DNA of 64,000 nucleotides from Nocardioides sp. T2.26MG-1 (GTDB lineage: Bacteria; Actinomycetota; Actinomycetes; Propionibacteriales; Nocardioidaceae): assembly GCF_950101795.1 (NCBI RefSeq), contig NZ_CATNLZ010000023.1, positions 186,001 to 250,000 of the forward strand, read 5' to 3'. Positions 1 through 10,297 of this stretch are shown here, piece after piece (within the stretch, counting starts at the first letter, position 1; each line of letters starts with the position of its first letter). The notes beneath the pieces are model-generated. The model worked only from the letters and a program-made list of their open reading frames with translations, had not been told where the DNA came from and ran no database searches. The translations under genes and the position numbers were made by a program.

Positions 1-45
1 TTCGCCGGGCTGTTCTGGGTCAGCCAGCGGCCCGTGAATGGATAG
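1..45 (+). CDS. C-terminal end of an unidentified protein (5' part outside window)
   Basis: An open frame enters from the left edge and stops at TAG (43-45), giving the final residues FAGLFWVSQRPVNG. Third codon positions are almost all G or C, as in the neighbouring genes. The hydrophobic-then-polar ending would suit the end of a membrane protein. It converges on the ABC permease gene, whose stop lies 30 bases away. Fourteen residues are too few to name a family, and a chance open frame cannot be excluded. Confidence 0.4.
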   Translation, partial: FAGLFWVSQRPVNG

Positions 46-75
46 GCCAGATCGACGGGCACGACCTCGGCGGTC

Positions 76-804
76 CTACTCGTCGCCCGTCAGGTTGAAC
101 GCCCGCAGCGCACGTCCGGTCTGCCACGCGCCGGCCACGATGACGACCGTGAGCGCGAGGACGGCGTACGCCAGCGGCAGGTCGTCAACGAGGGACACGT
201 CGGCGACCTGCTGGACGACCGCGGCCGACCAGCGGGTGACGCTGAGCCACCGCACCCCGTCCAGGAGCCCGCCGAGCAGTCCCTCCCACACCAGCAGGTA
301 GATCAGCCCGACCACCACGGCGTGCCGGGTCAGCACCGACAGCAGCGCGAACAGCGCACAGTAGGCGACTCCCTCGGCGAGCGCACCGACCGCGAAGCCC
401 ACGGCGTACGACGGGGTGTCGGTGAGCAGGACCAGGCCCGCGACCAGCACCGGGAGGGCGGCGAAGGCCAGCACGCACGCGGCGGCGACCAGGAGCTTGC
501 TGGTCACGATCGTGTGCCGCGAGATCGGCTTGGCGAGCAGGTAGGAGATCGACCCGTCGTCGATCTCGGGGGCCAGCAGCCCGGACGTCGCCAGCAGCGC
601 CACCAGCGGCACGATCACGACCAGACCGAGGCCGTAGAGCGTGTGCCGGGCGCCCTCGTCGTCCTGGCCGACCAGTGCGCGGGCCAGGACGGACAGCCCG
701 ATCAGCACCGCGGGCAGCACGAACAGCAGGGCCCCGCGCCAGCGCCCGAAGATGCTGCGCACGCCCAGCCGGACGATCGTGCGGGAGACCACCGGGGACG
801 TCAT
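76..804 (-). CDS. ABC-2 type transporter permease, second pair of the operon
   Basis: A 242-residue integral membrane protein with about six hydrophobic segments, fitting the ABC-2 permease (NosY/CcmB-like) architecture, although no single catalytic motif exists. The family forms the membrane channel of exporters whose substrates range from lipids and antibiotics to copper-site assembly factors. The ATG at 804 overlaps the stop of the ATPase gene by 4 bases (ATGA), so the two are translationally coupled and this permease most likely pairs with that ATPase. The early acidic stretch LAPEIDDGSISYLLAKPISR is typical of these permeases. A much longer reading in the same frame runs upstream, but it would overlap the whole ATPase gene and lacks plausible composition. 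The substrate cannot be told from sequence. Confidence 0.85.
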   Translation of the reverse strand: MTSPVVSRTIVRLGVRSIFGRWRGALLFVLPAVLIGLSVLARALVGQDDEGARHTLYGLGLVVIVPLVALLATSGLLAPEIDDGSISYLLAKPISRHTIVTSKLLVAAACVLAFAALPVLVAGLVLLTDTPSYAVGFAVGALAEGVAYCALFALLSVLTRHAVVVGLIYLLVWEGLLGGLLDGVRWLSVTRWSAAVVQQVADVSLVDDLPLAYAVLALTVVIVAGAWQTGRALRAFNLTGDE

Positions 805-1715
805 GGCGCCACCAGGTAGGAGAAGACGCTCTCCAGGGACTCGTCGGTCGGCGTCACCTCGTGCAGGCGTACGCCGTGCTCGCGGGCCAACCGCGGCAGC
901 ACCTCGCTGAACCGGCCGAAGTCGGAGGCCTCCAGCTCGATGCCGCCCTCCGAGCGCAGCCGGGCCCCGCGCACGGACGTGTCGGCGAGCAGCACCGAGG
1001 CCATCAGCCGGTCGTCGCCGGTGCGGAGCACGAACCGGTTGGGCCGGTCGGTCATCAGCCGCCGGATCGCGCCGAAGTCGCCCGAGGCCGCGTGCCGGCC
1101 CGCCACCACCACCTCGATCTGGCGGGCCACCTGCTCGACCTCCTCGAGGATGTGCGAGCTGAACAGCACGGTCCGCCCCTCGGCGCCCATCGTGCGCAGC
1201 AGCTCCATCAGGTGGATCCGTTGCCGCGGGTCCATGCCGTTGAACGGCTCGTCGAGCAGCAGCACCGCCGGGTCGTGCGCGAGCGCGGAGGCCATCTTGA
1301 TCCGCTGCCGCATGCCCTTGGAGTACGTCGAGATCTCGCGGTCCTGGGCGTCGGTCATCTCGATCAGCGCGATCGCCCGCTGCGCCGCGGCCCCGGGGTC
1401 GGCCAGCCCGTGCAGCTCGGCGTTCGCGACCACGAACTGGCGCCCGGTGAGGTAGTCGAACAGCGCCTCCCGCTCCGGCACCAGCCCGAGCTTGCGATAG
1501 ACCTGCTCGTTGCGCCACAGCGGCTCGCCGTCGAGCGTGACGGTCCCGGTCGAGGGCGCGAGGAAGCCCGACATCATCGCGATCAGCGTGGACTTGCCGG
1601 CGCCGTTGGGGCCGAGCAGCCCGGTGACGCCGGGGCCGATGGTCATCGTGACGTCGTTGACCGCGACGACGTTGCGGTACCAGCGCGAGACGTGGTCGAT
1701 GCGGATCTCGCTCAT
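801..1715 (-). CDS. ABC transporter ATP-binding protein, second pair
   Basis: A 304-residue cytoplasmic ATPase. Visible motifs are Walker A (LLGPNGAGKST, near residue 35), a signature loop in the variant form YSKGMRQR, Walker B (VLLLDEPFNGMDP) and the H-loop (SSHIL). The last ~90 residues form the accessory domain common to ABC-2 drug and lipid exporters. It hydrolyses ATP to drive the permease encoded immediately downstream (4-base overlap) and itself overlaps the preceding permease gene by 4 bases. It is the third gene of a four-gene operon holding two ATPase/permease pairs, so heteromeric assembly with the first pair is possible. The substrate is unknown. Confidence 0.93.
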   Translation of the reverse strand: MSEIRIDHVSRWYRNVVAVNDVTMTIGPGVTGLLGPNGAGKSTLIAMMSGFLAPSTGTVTLDGEPLWRNEQVYRKLGLVPEREALFDYLTGRQFVVANAELHGLADPGAAAQRAIALIEMTDAQDREISTYSKGMRQRIKMASALAHDPAVLLLDEPFNGMDPRQRIHLMELLRTMGAEGRTVLFSSHILEEVEQVARQIEVVVAGRHAASGDFGAIRRLMTDRPNRFVLRTGDDRLMASVLLADTSVRGARLRSEGGIELEASDFGRFSEVLPRLAREHGVRLHEVTPTDESLESVFSYLVAP

Positions 1716-2653
1716 GGCGAGACCTTCCGGTAGCGGAGCATCAGCCCGCCGATCGAGCCCAGCACGGTCAGCAGGGTGGCGACGACGTACAGGACCCCCA
1801 TCGCGTCGCTGGAGGGCGGCGTCGGGGTGGCGTCGGGGGAGTCGAACAGGAACACCTGCAGCCCGTTGACCAGCGTGTACGGCGAGAACAGTCCGGCGAC
1901 CTCGCCGACCACCTCCTGCTCGGCGCCGACCGCGATGCCCTGGATCGTGGAGACGACCGTGTAGCTGACGAGCAGCACCACGATCACCGCGGTGACCGCG
2001 AGGCCACGCCGGATCGTGAGGGCCGCGACGAGGGCGGCGAGCCCGGCCAGGCAGGCGGCCAGCAGGGCGGCGCCGACGATCGCGCCGAGGAACCGGCCGG
2101 TCTCGCGGCCGGGCGGCAGGTCGGCGAGCAGGCCGCCGAGGTACATCAGCAGCAGCGGTGCGCCGATCAGGACGAACGTCGCGACCGTCAGCGAGGCCAG
2201 CCGCACCAGCACGTAGACCGACCGGCGCATCGGCCGGGCCAGGTAGAGCGTGATCGTGCGGAAGCGCAGGTCGCGCGAGATCAGCGCCGGCGCCTGGGAG
2301 GCCACGAACACCGAGATCAGCAGCTGCGTGGTGAGGGGGTACGTCGAGTACGCGACGATCTGCTCGTCGAGGTCGAGGATGTTCTTGGCCTGCACGAGCA
2401 CGCCGACCAGGATCAGCGCGGGCAGCAGCATCAGCCCCAGCAGGATCATCGGCAGCACCTTGGACCGCGCCGAGCGGCCGAGACCGTAGGTGTTGCGCAG
2501 GCCGGTGGTGAAGAACGACCAGGCGACCGGGCCCTCGCCGAGCCGCGGGCCGCCGTACGGCCGGTAGCCGAGGTCGTGGATGACGCCGGTGCGGGCCTCG
2601 CCGGCGTCGGTGCCGGTGTCCGTGGTCTCAGACGGGCTGGACACTGCCGGCAC
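1712..2653 (-). CDS. ABC-2 type transporter permease, first pair
   Basis: A 313-residue membrane protein. About 55 hydrophilic residues (Thr/Gly/Asp-rich, then DLGYRPYGGPRLG) precede six predicted membrane segments. The segment LISRDLRFRTITLYLARPMRR is the cytosolic coupling region typical of ABC-2 permeases. The gene overlaps the end of the upstream ATPase by 26 bases and the start of the downstream ATPase by 4, so all four genes are read as one message. A long hydrophilic N-terminus is common in actinobacterial members. It probably exports a substrate together with the ATPase encoded at 2628-3560; nothing visible names the substrate. Confidence 0.88.
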   Translation of the reverse strand: MPAVSSPSETTDTGTDAGEARTGVIHDLGYRPYGGPRLGEGPVAWSFFTTGLRNTYGLGRSARSKVLPMILLGLMLLPALILVGVLVQAKNILDLDEQIVAYSTYPLTTQLLISVFVASQAPALISRDLRFRTITLYLARPMRRSVYVLVRLASLTVATFVLIGAPLLLMYLGGLLADLPPGRETGRFLGAIVGAALLAACLAGLAALVAALTIRRGLAVTAVIVVLLVSYTVVSTIQGIAVGAEQEVVGEVAGLFSPYTLVNGLQVFLFDSPDATPTPPSSDAMGVLYVVATLLTVLGSIGGLMLRYRKVSP

Positions 2654-3560
2654 CTCCCTCGCGGAAGACGTCCTCGATGCGGTGGTGCCGCTCCTGCATC
2701 CGCACCAGGCCGAGGCCGAGGTCGACGGTGAGGTCGCGGACGACGTCGGGCGTGGTCTCGTCGCGGACCTCGACCTCGATCAGGTTGCCGTCGGCCGGCC
2801 GGGCGACCAGGCCGGCGTCGACGAGCGCCTGCCCGAGCAGCCGGTCGGCGTCGGGGCGGCCCTGCACCTCGATCAGCAGGCTGCCGGTGGCGTGCAGGAA
2901 GTCGGTGGTCGCCGAGGAGCGCAGCAGCCGGCCGCCGTCGAGGACGACGACGTGGTCGCTGACCCGCTCGAGCTCGCCGAGCAGGTGGGAGGTGACCAGC
3001 ACCGCGATCCCGAACTCGCGACCGATCCGGCGCACCAGCGCGAGCATGTCGTCGCGCGAGGAGGGGTCGAGGCCGTTGGTGGGCTCGTCGAGCAGCACCA
3101 GCCGCGGGTCGTGGACCAGCGCCTGGGCGAGCTTGGCCCGCTGCTTCATGCCGGTGGAGTAGCCGCCGATCGGGCGGTAGCGCTCCTCGGCGAGCCCGAC
3201 GTGGCGCAGCACGTCGGAGGCCCGCTCGCGCGCCGCGGCGTACGGCAGGCCGGACATCTGGCCCATGTGCACCACCAGGTCGCTGGCGGACACGTCGGCC
3301 GGCAGGCAGTCGTGCTCGGGCATGTAGCCGACCAGCGCGCGGATCCGGCCGCCGTCGGTGGCGACGTCGTGGCCGAGGACGGTCGCGCTGCCGCTGGTCG
3401 CCGGCACCAGGCCGAGGAGGATCTTGATGAGTGTGGACTTGCCCGCGCCGTTGGCGCCGACCAGGCCGGTCACGCCCTCCCCGACCGTGACGTCGAGGTG
3501 GTCGAGCGCGGTGACCCGTGGGTACTGCTTGGTCAGACCGGAGGTCTCGATCACGCCCAC
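2628..3560 (-). CDS. ABC transporter ATP-binding protein, first pair, operon head
   Basis: A 310-residue ATPase with Walker A (LVGANGAGKST), Q-loop, signature YSTGMKQR, Walker B (LVLLDEPTNGLDP) and H-loop (TSHLL), plus a C-terminal accessory domain. It is the first gene of the ATPase-permease-ATPase-permease operon that runs down to base 76. The GTG start at 3560 is supported by a TAGGTT -10 element exactly six bases upstream, which gives a leaderless message. The signature has Thr at the second position rather than the second Ser of LSGGQ, as is frequent in ABC-2 exporters. It couples ATP hydrolysis to the permease encoded directly downstream. Confidence 0.93.
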   Translation of the reverse strand: MGVIETSGLTKQYPRVTALDHLDVTVGEGVTGLVGANGAGKSTLIKILLGLVPATSGSATVLGHDVATDGGRIRALVGYMPEHDCLPADVSASDLVVHMGQMSGLPYAAARERASDVLRHVGLAEERYRPIGGYSTGMKQRAKLAQALVHDPRLVLLDEPTNGLDPSSRDDMLALVRRIGREFGIAVLVTSHLLGELERVSDHVVVLDGGRLLRSSATTDFLHATGSLLIEVQGRPDADRLLGQALVDAGLVARPADGNLIEVEVRDETTPDVVRDLTVDLGLGLVRMQERHHRIEDVFREGGAGSVQPV

Positions 3561-3566
3561 ACGGCC

Positions 3567-3572
3567 AACCTA
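3567..3572 (-). promoter_or_regulatory. -10 element of the ABC operon (leaderless)
   Basis: TAGGTT on the minus strand is followed by six bases and then the GTG start at 3560. This TANNNT-N6-start spacing is the classic layout of leaderless actinobacterial transcripts. No -35 element is evident. Confidence 0.6.
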
Positions 3573-3609
3573 GACCCGCCGTCCTGGGTGAGTGCGGCAG
3601 GCTGGACCC

Positions 3610-4005
3610 GTGCGACTCACCGAACACGAGCTGACGGCCGCCCTCACCGGGGCGGCCAAGAGCGTCCTGGCCGCCCAGGACCGCGAGGTCCGCAAGGGAC
3701 GGCGCACCGCCGACGAGGCGTGGGAGGCGCTCACCAAGTTCCAGCGGTTCCAGCTGCTCGACGGGCTCGGCGGCCAGGTGCTGCCGGTGCTGGTCGCGCT
3801 GCCCGACGTCGAGGTCGCCGTCGGCGAGCGGCCGTCGGCCACCGACGAGCAGATCACCGCCGCGGTCGAGGAGCGGCTCGGCGACGAGAAGGGCGTACGC
3901 CGCAAGGCGCTGCTGATGGCCCGGGTCGCGCTGGTGCGGGTCGCCCTGGAGAGCATCCCGCCGCGCCAGGACCCCGACGCGCTCATCGTCCCGGACCACC
4001 TCTGA
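3610..4005 (+). CDS. conserved hypothetical protein, 131 aa
   Basis: A small soluble, helix-rich protein with no signal peptide or membrane segment, opening with RLTEHELTAALTGAAKSVL. The middle contains the basic/acidic stretch GRRTADEAWEALTKFQRFQ. I do not recognise the family. It is transcribed divergently from the ABC operon across a gap of about 50 bases. The start chosen is GTG 3610, because the protein becomes regular there; an in-frame GTG at 3592 would add six residues. No clear ribosome-binding site is visible for either. Codon use matches the neighbours, so it is very likely a real gene. Confidence 0.7.
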   Translation: MRLTEHELTAALTGAAKSVLAAQDREVRKGRRTADEAWEALTKFQRFQLLDGLGGQVLPVLVALPDVEVAVGERPSATDEQITAAVEERLGDEKGVRRKALLMARVALVRVALESIPPRQDPDALIVPDHL

Positions 4006-4115
4006 GCGAGCCGACTCGAGGTCGTAGCTGCCGGCGGTCCTGACGTACGGGGGATGGTCGGCAGGACCGCCGGCACCCACCACCTGTCGCGACCCGGGGC
4101 CGGCGTTACATCCGT

Positions 4116-4139
4116 GCCCGCCGGTCTAGACCGGCGGGC
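4116..4139. terminator. perfect 24-base palindrome, probable bidirectional terminator
   Basis: A perfect inverted repeat with 12-base arms centred on TCTAGA (half-site GCCCGCCGGTCT) lies between the convergent hypothetical gene (stop 4005) and the aldo/keto reductase (stop 4148). Folded as a hairpin it would be very stable. No T-run follows, as is usual at high GC. The remainder of 4006-4147 holds nothing else recognisable. Confidence 0.6.
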
Positions 4140-4147
4140 GGCCAGGG

Positions 4148-5161
<1,014 letters not shown>

Positions 5162-5223
5162 TCAGAGCTGTGTCCCAGGGAATTCGCTCGCCGAGCTGAG
5201 GCATCGTCGGTCAGTCTGATGCG

Positions 5224-5955
5224 ATGACCAGCAGCGACCTGTGGGATGCCGAGACCGCCGAGCGCTATGACGAGGCCTCGGCCTTCATGTTCGCACCGGA
5301 CGTGTTGGAGCCTGCGGTCGACTTCCTGGTCGACCTGGCGGGCGGCGGGCCCGCACTCGAGCTCGCGATCGGCACCGGGCGGGTCGCGGTCCCACTGGTC
5401 GAGCGCGGCGTCGCGGTGAGCGGCATCGAGCTCTCGGCGCCGATGGCCGACCAGCTCCTGCGCAAGACCCGCGACATCCCGGTCGTCGTCGGTGACATGG
5501 CGACGAGCACAGTGCCGGGGGAGTTCTCGCTGGTGTACCTCGTCTGGAACAGCTTGGGGAACCTCCGGACCCAGGCCGAGCAGGTGGCCTGCTTCCGCAA
5601 CGCCGCCCGCCACCTCGCTCCCGGAGGCCGCTTCGTCGTCGAGCTGTGGGTCCCGGGTATCCGGCGCTTCCCGCCCGGGCAGGTGGCAGTGCCCTTCCAC
5701 GTCGGTGAGCACCACGCGGGCTTCGACACCCTCGACATGACCACCCAGCAGGGCACGTCGCACCACTACCGGCGCCACTCCGACGGCACCGTGACCTACG
5801 GGGCGAGCAACTTCCGCTACGTCTGGCCGGCCGAGTGCGACCTGATGGCGCAGCTGGCGGGCATGAATCTCGAGGGCCGGTTCGCCGACTGGAGCCGTGC
5901 TCCGTTCACCCAGGACAGCGAGAGCCACGTCTCGGTCTGGCGCACGCCCGCCTGA
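5224..5955 (+). CDS. class I SAM-dependent methyltransferase
   Basis: A 243-residue cytosolic Rossmann-fold methyltransferase. Motif I is ALELAIGTGRVAVPL (residues ~56-70), followed by the acidic residue that binds the SAM ribose (GIELSAPM) and motif II/III (VVVGDMAT). The C-terminal half is a beta-rich region found in many actinobacterial members of the Methyltransf_25 group. It transfers a methyl group from S-adenosylmethionine to an unknown small molecule. It stands alone on the plus strand, with the flavin-reductase-like gene 97 bases downstream. The ATG 5224 is the first codon of the conserved SSDLWDAETAERYD opening. Confidence 0.9.
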   Translation: MTSSDLWDAETAERYDEASAFMFAPDVLEPAVDFLVDLAGGGPALELAIGTGRVAVPLVERGVAVSGIELSAPMADQLLRKTRDIPVVVGDMATSTVPGEFSLVYLVWNSLGNLRTQAEQVACFRNAARHLAPGGRFVVELWVPGIRRFPPGQVAVPFHVGEHHAGFDTLDMTTQQGTSHHYRRHSDGTVTYGASNFRYVWPAECDLMAQLAGMNLEGRFADWSRAPFTQDSESHVSVWRTPA

Positions 5956-6052
5956 CGAGCCGCGGGGACCATGCCGCGACAGCGCGAGCGGGTGCCCAGC
6001 GACGTCCGATTGCCGCCAGAACCGGCCCGGCCGGCACGCCAGGCTGTGGGTC

Positions 6053-6694
6053 ATGCACCGCGTCGTACCTCTCAAGGTCCACTACTACGGGACTCCCGTC
6101 GTCCTGGTGTCGTCCACGAACCCGGACGGCACCACGAACCTGGCGCCCATGTCGTCGGCATGGTGGCTGGGACAGAACGCGATGCTGGGACTCGGCGCGT
6201 CCTCACGCACCACGCACAACCTCCTGCGCACCGGTGAAGGAGTGCTCAACCTCGCCCCGGCCGACCTGGTCGACCACGTCGATCGGCTGGCGCTGCTCAC
6301 CGGCTCGCCGGACCTGTCGCCGCACAAGCGCGAGACCGGCTACCGGTACGAGCCGCGCAAGTTCGAAGCCGCGGGACTGACCCGCCAGCGGTCGGAGCTC
6401 GTCGCTCCGGAGCGGGTGGCGGAGTGCCCGATCCAGCTCGAGTGCCGGGTCACGGGCCACTACCCGATCGACAGCGCCTCGACGACGGCGCAGGCCATCC
6501 ACGTGGAGGTCCTGCGGGCGCACGTCGCCGACTCCGTGCGGCTGCCCGGTAGCGACCACATCGACCCGCAGGCGTGGGACCCGTTGATCATGAAGTTCTG
6601 CGACTACTTCGGCGACGGCCGGCCACTGGTCCCCTCCCGCCTGGCCGCGGGGTGGCGGATGCCGGGCCGGCTCGAGGAGTCGCCGACTGCCTGA
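6053..6694 (+). CDS. flavin reductase-like domain protein (FMN-binding split barrel)
   Basis: A 213-residue protein matching the flavin reductase-like (DIM6/NTAB, PF01613) family. The early stretch TPVVLVSSTNPDGTTNLAPMSSAWW and the later GLGASSRTTHNLLRTGEGVLN correspond to the FMN-binding half-barrels. Members bind FMN and reduce it with NAD(P)H or use it as a cofactor; many are of unknown role. The start at ATG 6053 (MHRVVPLKVHYYG) is preferred because the upstream in-frame stretch is Arg/Pro-rich, unlike the family. The final part has the HIDPQAWDPLIMKFCDYFG segment seen in actinobacterial paralogues. No operon partner is evident. Confidence 0.85.
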   Translation: MHRVVPLKVHYYGTPVVLVSSTNPDGTTNLAPMSSAWWLGQNAMLGLGASSRTTHNLLRTGEGVLNLAPADLVDHVDRLALLTGSPDLSPHKRETGYRYEPRKFEAAGLTRQRSELVAPERVAECPIQLECRVTGHYPIDSASTTAQAIHVEVLRAHVADSVRLPGSDHIDPQAWDPLIMKFCDYFGDGRPLVPSRLAAGWRMPGRLEESPTA

Positions 6695-6722
6695 CGGCAG
6701 CCGCTCGTCGCGGGGGCCGGGT

Positions 6723-6885
6723 GTGCCCGCTGTCGCTGTCATCGTCGGCGACGCATCGGTCCGAGGGGCGGTGGGTGTCGTCGTCCAGGCCCTGGTCTTC
6801 GGCGCCCTGTGGGGTTCCTACAAGTACTGGCAGCTCCGCGCCGAGATCCGGGCGAGCCGGGCCGGTCGCCGCTCGTCCGACCCGG

Positions 6886-6905
<20 letters not shown>
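6723..6905 (+). CDS. possible small membrane protein, 60 aa
   Basis: A GTG-initiated frame encodes a hydrophobic stretch ([17 protein letters not shown]) followed by a basic tail with Arg-rich segments, which would give a single-span N-out or N-in peptide. It starts 28 bases after the flavin-reductase-like gene, preceded by a G-rich GGGGGCCGG that could serve as a weak ribosome-binding site, and its end overlaps the convergent pgm gene by 20 bases. Composition is credible, but I do not recognise the protein. At this length in 72% GC DNA a chance frame is possible. Confidence 0.35.
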
Positions 6906-8553
<1,648 letters not shown>

Positions 8554-8656
8554 GTCCACATCATGCCGGTCGATTGGTGTGAAGAGCGTGCCGCCTGGGC
8601 ACGGCGTACAGTGGAGAGCGCGGGACCCCCTCGCGAACTCTCGTGAGGCAGGAACT

Positions 8657-9367
8657 ATGCCGACTTCCGGCAGCGACACCGCCACTCTCGTCAAGCTCGC
8701 CAGCGTCCCGCCGAGCCCTGCCGAGCCGCACCGGCCGTGCCTGAGTGCGGTGATCCGCCGGGTCGGGCTGAGCCTGCTGATCGCCTGCGCCGTCCCGGCG
8801 ACCGTCTTCTACGTCTGCCTGCGGCTCGAGGGCGTGTGGGTGGCGATCTTCGCCGCGCTCGCCTGGTCGTACGGCGCGATCGCGTGGCGCGCGATCACCC
8901 GTCGGCGGACGTCGGGACTGCTGATCCTGACCGCGGTGGTGATGACCGCCCGGACGCTGATCGCGCTGGCCACCGACAGCACCTACCTCTACTTCCTCCA
9001 GCCGATCATCAGCGACGGGCTGCTCGGCCTCACCTTCCTGGTCTCGCTCGGGACGGTGCGGCCGATGGTGGCCCGCCTGGCGGGCGACTTCTACCCGATG
9101 GACGACGAGCTGCACGTGCGCCCGCGGATCCGCCGGCTGTTCTGGTTCCTCACGCTCGGGTGGGCGCTGCTGTGCATCGGCAAGGCGTCGGCCACGCTGT
9201 GGCTCCTGCAGTCGCAGTCGCTCGAGACGTTCGTGCTGGTCAAGAGCGTCTCGGTTCTCCTGCTGAACGCCTTGGCGGTCGCCGCGACGATCGGCGCCGC
9301 GGTGCTGGTGGCCCGACGTGAGGGCCTGCTGGGCGAGCGGCTCGTCCCGGTGCCCGTCACCGCCTGA
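8657..9367 (+). CDS. VC0807-family integral membrane protein
   Basis: A 236-residue protein with about six membrane segments after a short polar N-terminus. The second segment region ([21 protein letters not shown]) and later [19 protein letters not shown] resemble the VC0807 family, a poorly characterised group related to intracellular septation-type membrane proteins. No function is known. The ATG 8657 follows an AGGCAGGA ribosome-binding site. It is divergent from pgm, with 103 bases between the two starts, and convergent with the aldo/keto reductase, with a 10-base gap. Confidence 0.8.
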   Translation: MPTSGSDTATLVKLASVPPSPAEPHRPCLSAVIRRVGLSLLIACAVPATVFYVCLRLEGVWVAIFAALAWSYGAIAWRAITRRRTSGLLILTAVVMTARTLIALATDSTYLYFLQPIISDGLLGLTFLVSLGTVRPMVARLAGDFYPMDDELHVRPRIRRLFWFLTLGWALLCIGKASATLWLLQSQSLETFVLVKSVSVLLLNALAVAATIGAAVLVARREGLLGERLVPVPVTA

Positions 9368-9377
9368 GGAGGCTCGG

Positions 9378-10199
9378 TCAGCCGACCGCGTCCAGCGCGG
9401 CGAGGTCGTCGGCGTCGAGGGCCAGCTTGGCGGCGCGCAGGTTCTCCTCCAGGTGCTCGACCGAGCTGGTGCCCGGGATCAGCAGGATGTTCGGCGAGCG
9501 CTGCAGCAGCCACGCCAGCGCGACCTGCATGTGCGTGGCGCGGTGCTTGTCGGCGACCTCCTGCACGGCGTCGACCGCGAGCGGGCTGAACCCGCCGAGG
9601 GGGAAGAACGGCACATAGAAGATGCCCTGCTCGGCGAGCGAGTCGATGAGCTTGTCGTCCTCGCGATGGGCCACGTTGTAGGCGTTCTGCACCATCGAGA
9701 CCGGCGCGACGTCCTGCGCGGCCTTGACCTGCTCGGCGGTGCAGTTGCTCAGGCCGAGGTCGCAGACCAGCCCCTGGGACTGGAGATCGGCGAGCACGGT
9801 CCACTGCTTCGTGAAGTCGCCGTCCCACCCGTCCATGAACCGCAGGTTGACCCCGCCGAGCCGCTCGACACCCAGCCGGCCGAGGTTGTCGTGGACGGCC
9901 TCCTTGATCTCGTCGGGCTCGAACGCCGGCAGCCAGGCACCCTCGTCGTCGCGGCGCGCCCCCACCTTGGTGACGAGCACCAGCTCGGGCGGGTAGGGGT
10001 GCAGGGCCTCGCGGATCAGGTCGTTGACGACGTACGGGCCGTAGTAGTCGCTGGTGTCGATGTGGTCGACGCCGAGCTCGACCGCCCGCTGCAGCACCTG
10101 CTTGGCCTGGGCGGGGTCGGCGGGCGGGCCGAAGATGCCGGGGCCTGCCAGCCGCATCGCGCCGAATCCGATCCGCTTCACGTCCGAGAGTCGTTTCAT
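9378..10199 (-). CDS. pdxI: PdxI/YdbC-like aldo/keto reductase (probable pyridoxal reductase)
   Basis: A 273-residue AKR closely resembling E. coli YdbC, now called PdxI, an NADPH-dependent pyridoxal reductase that makes pyridoxine in B6 salvage. Shared stretches, compared from memory, include GFGAMRLAGPGIFGPP, HIDTSDYYGPYVVND, VQNAYNVAHREDD and LAWLLQRSPNILLIPGTSS. Asp48, Tyr53 and Lys78 of the tetrad are present. The usual catalytic His position falls in VNLRFMDG and has Met instead; the E. coli protein also has NLR-V-M there, so this is a subfamily trait. The ATG 10199 gives the family-length protein. It converges on the gene ending at 9367 and is divergent from the beta-propeller gene. 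Confidence 0.85.
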   Translation of the reverse strand: MKRLSDVKRIGFGAMRLAGPGIFGPPADPAQAKQVLQRAVELGVDHIDTSDYYGPYVVNDLIREALHPYPPELVLVTKVGARRDDEGAWLPAFEPDEIKEAVHDNLGRLGVERLGGVNLRFMDGWDGDFTKQWTVLADLQSQGLVCDLGLSNCTAEQVKAAQDVAPVSMVQNAYNVAHREDDKLIDSLAEQGIFYVPFFPLGGFSPLAVDAVQEVADKHRATHMQVALAWLLQRSPNILLIPGTSSVEHLEENLRAAKLALDADDLAALDAVG

Positions 10200-10297
10200 G
10201 CGCCCCACTCTGCGCCGTCGCGCCGCGCCAGCCAAGGCCGCGCCCGGCCATAGGATCGTCGGGCGATGTGGGAGGTGGGGTGAGAGGGGCGCGGACG

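Noticed and set aside
4116-4139. Attachment site or recombination target at the 24-base palindrome
   Set aside because: No integrase, tRNA or direct repeat is nearby; position between convergent genes is explained by termination.
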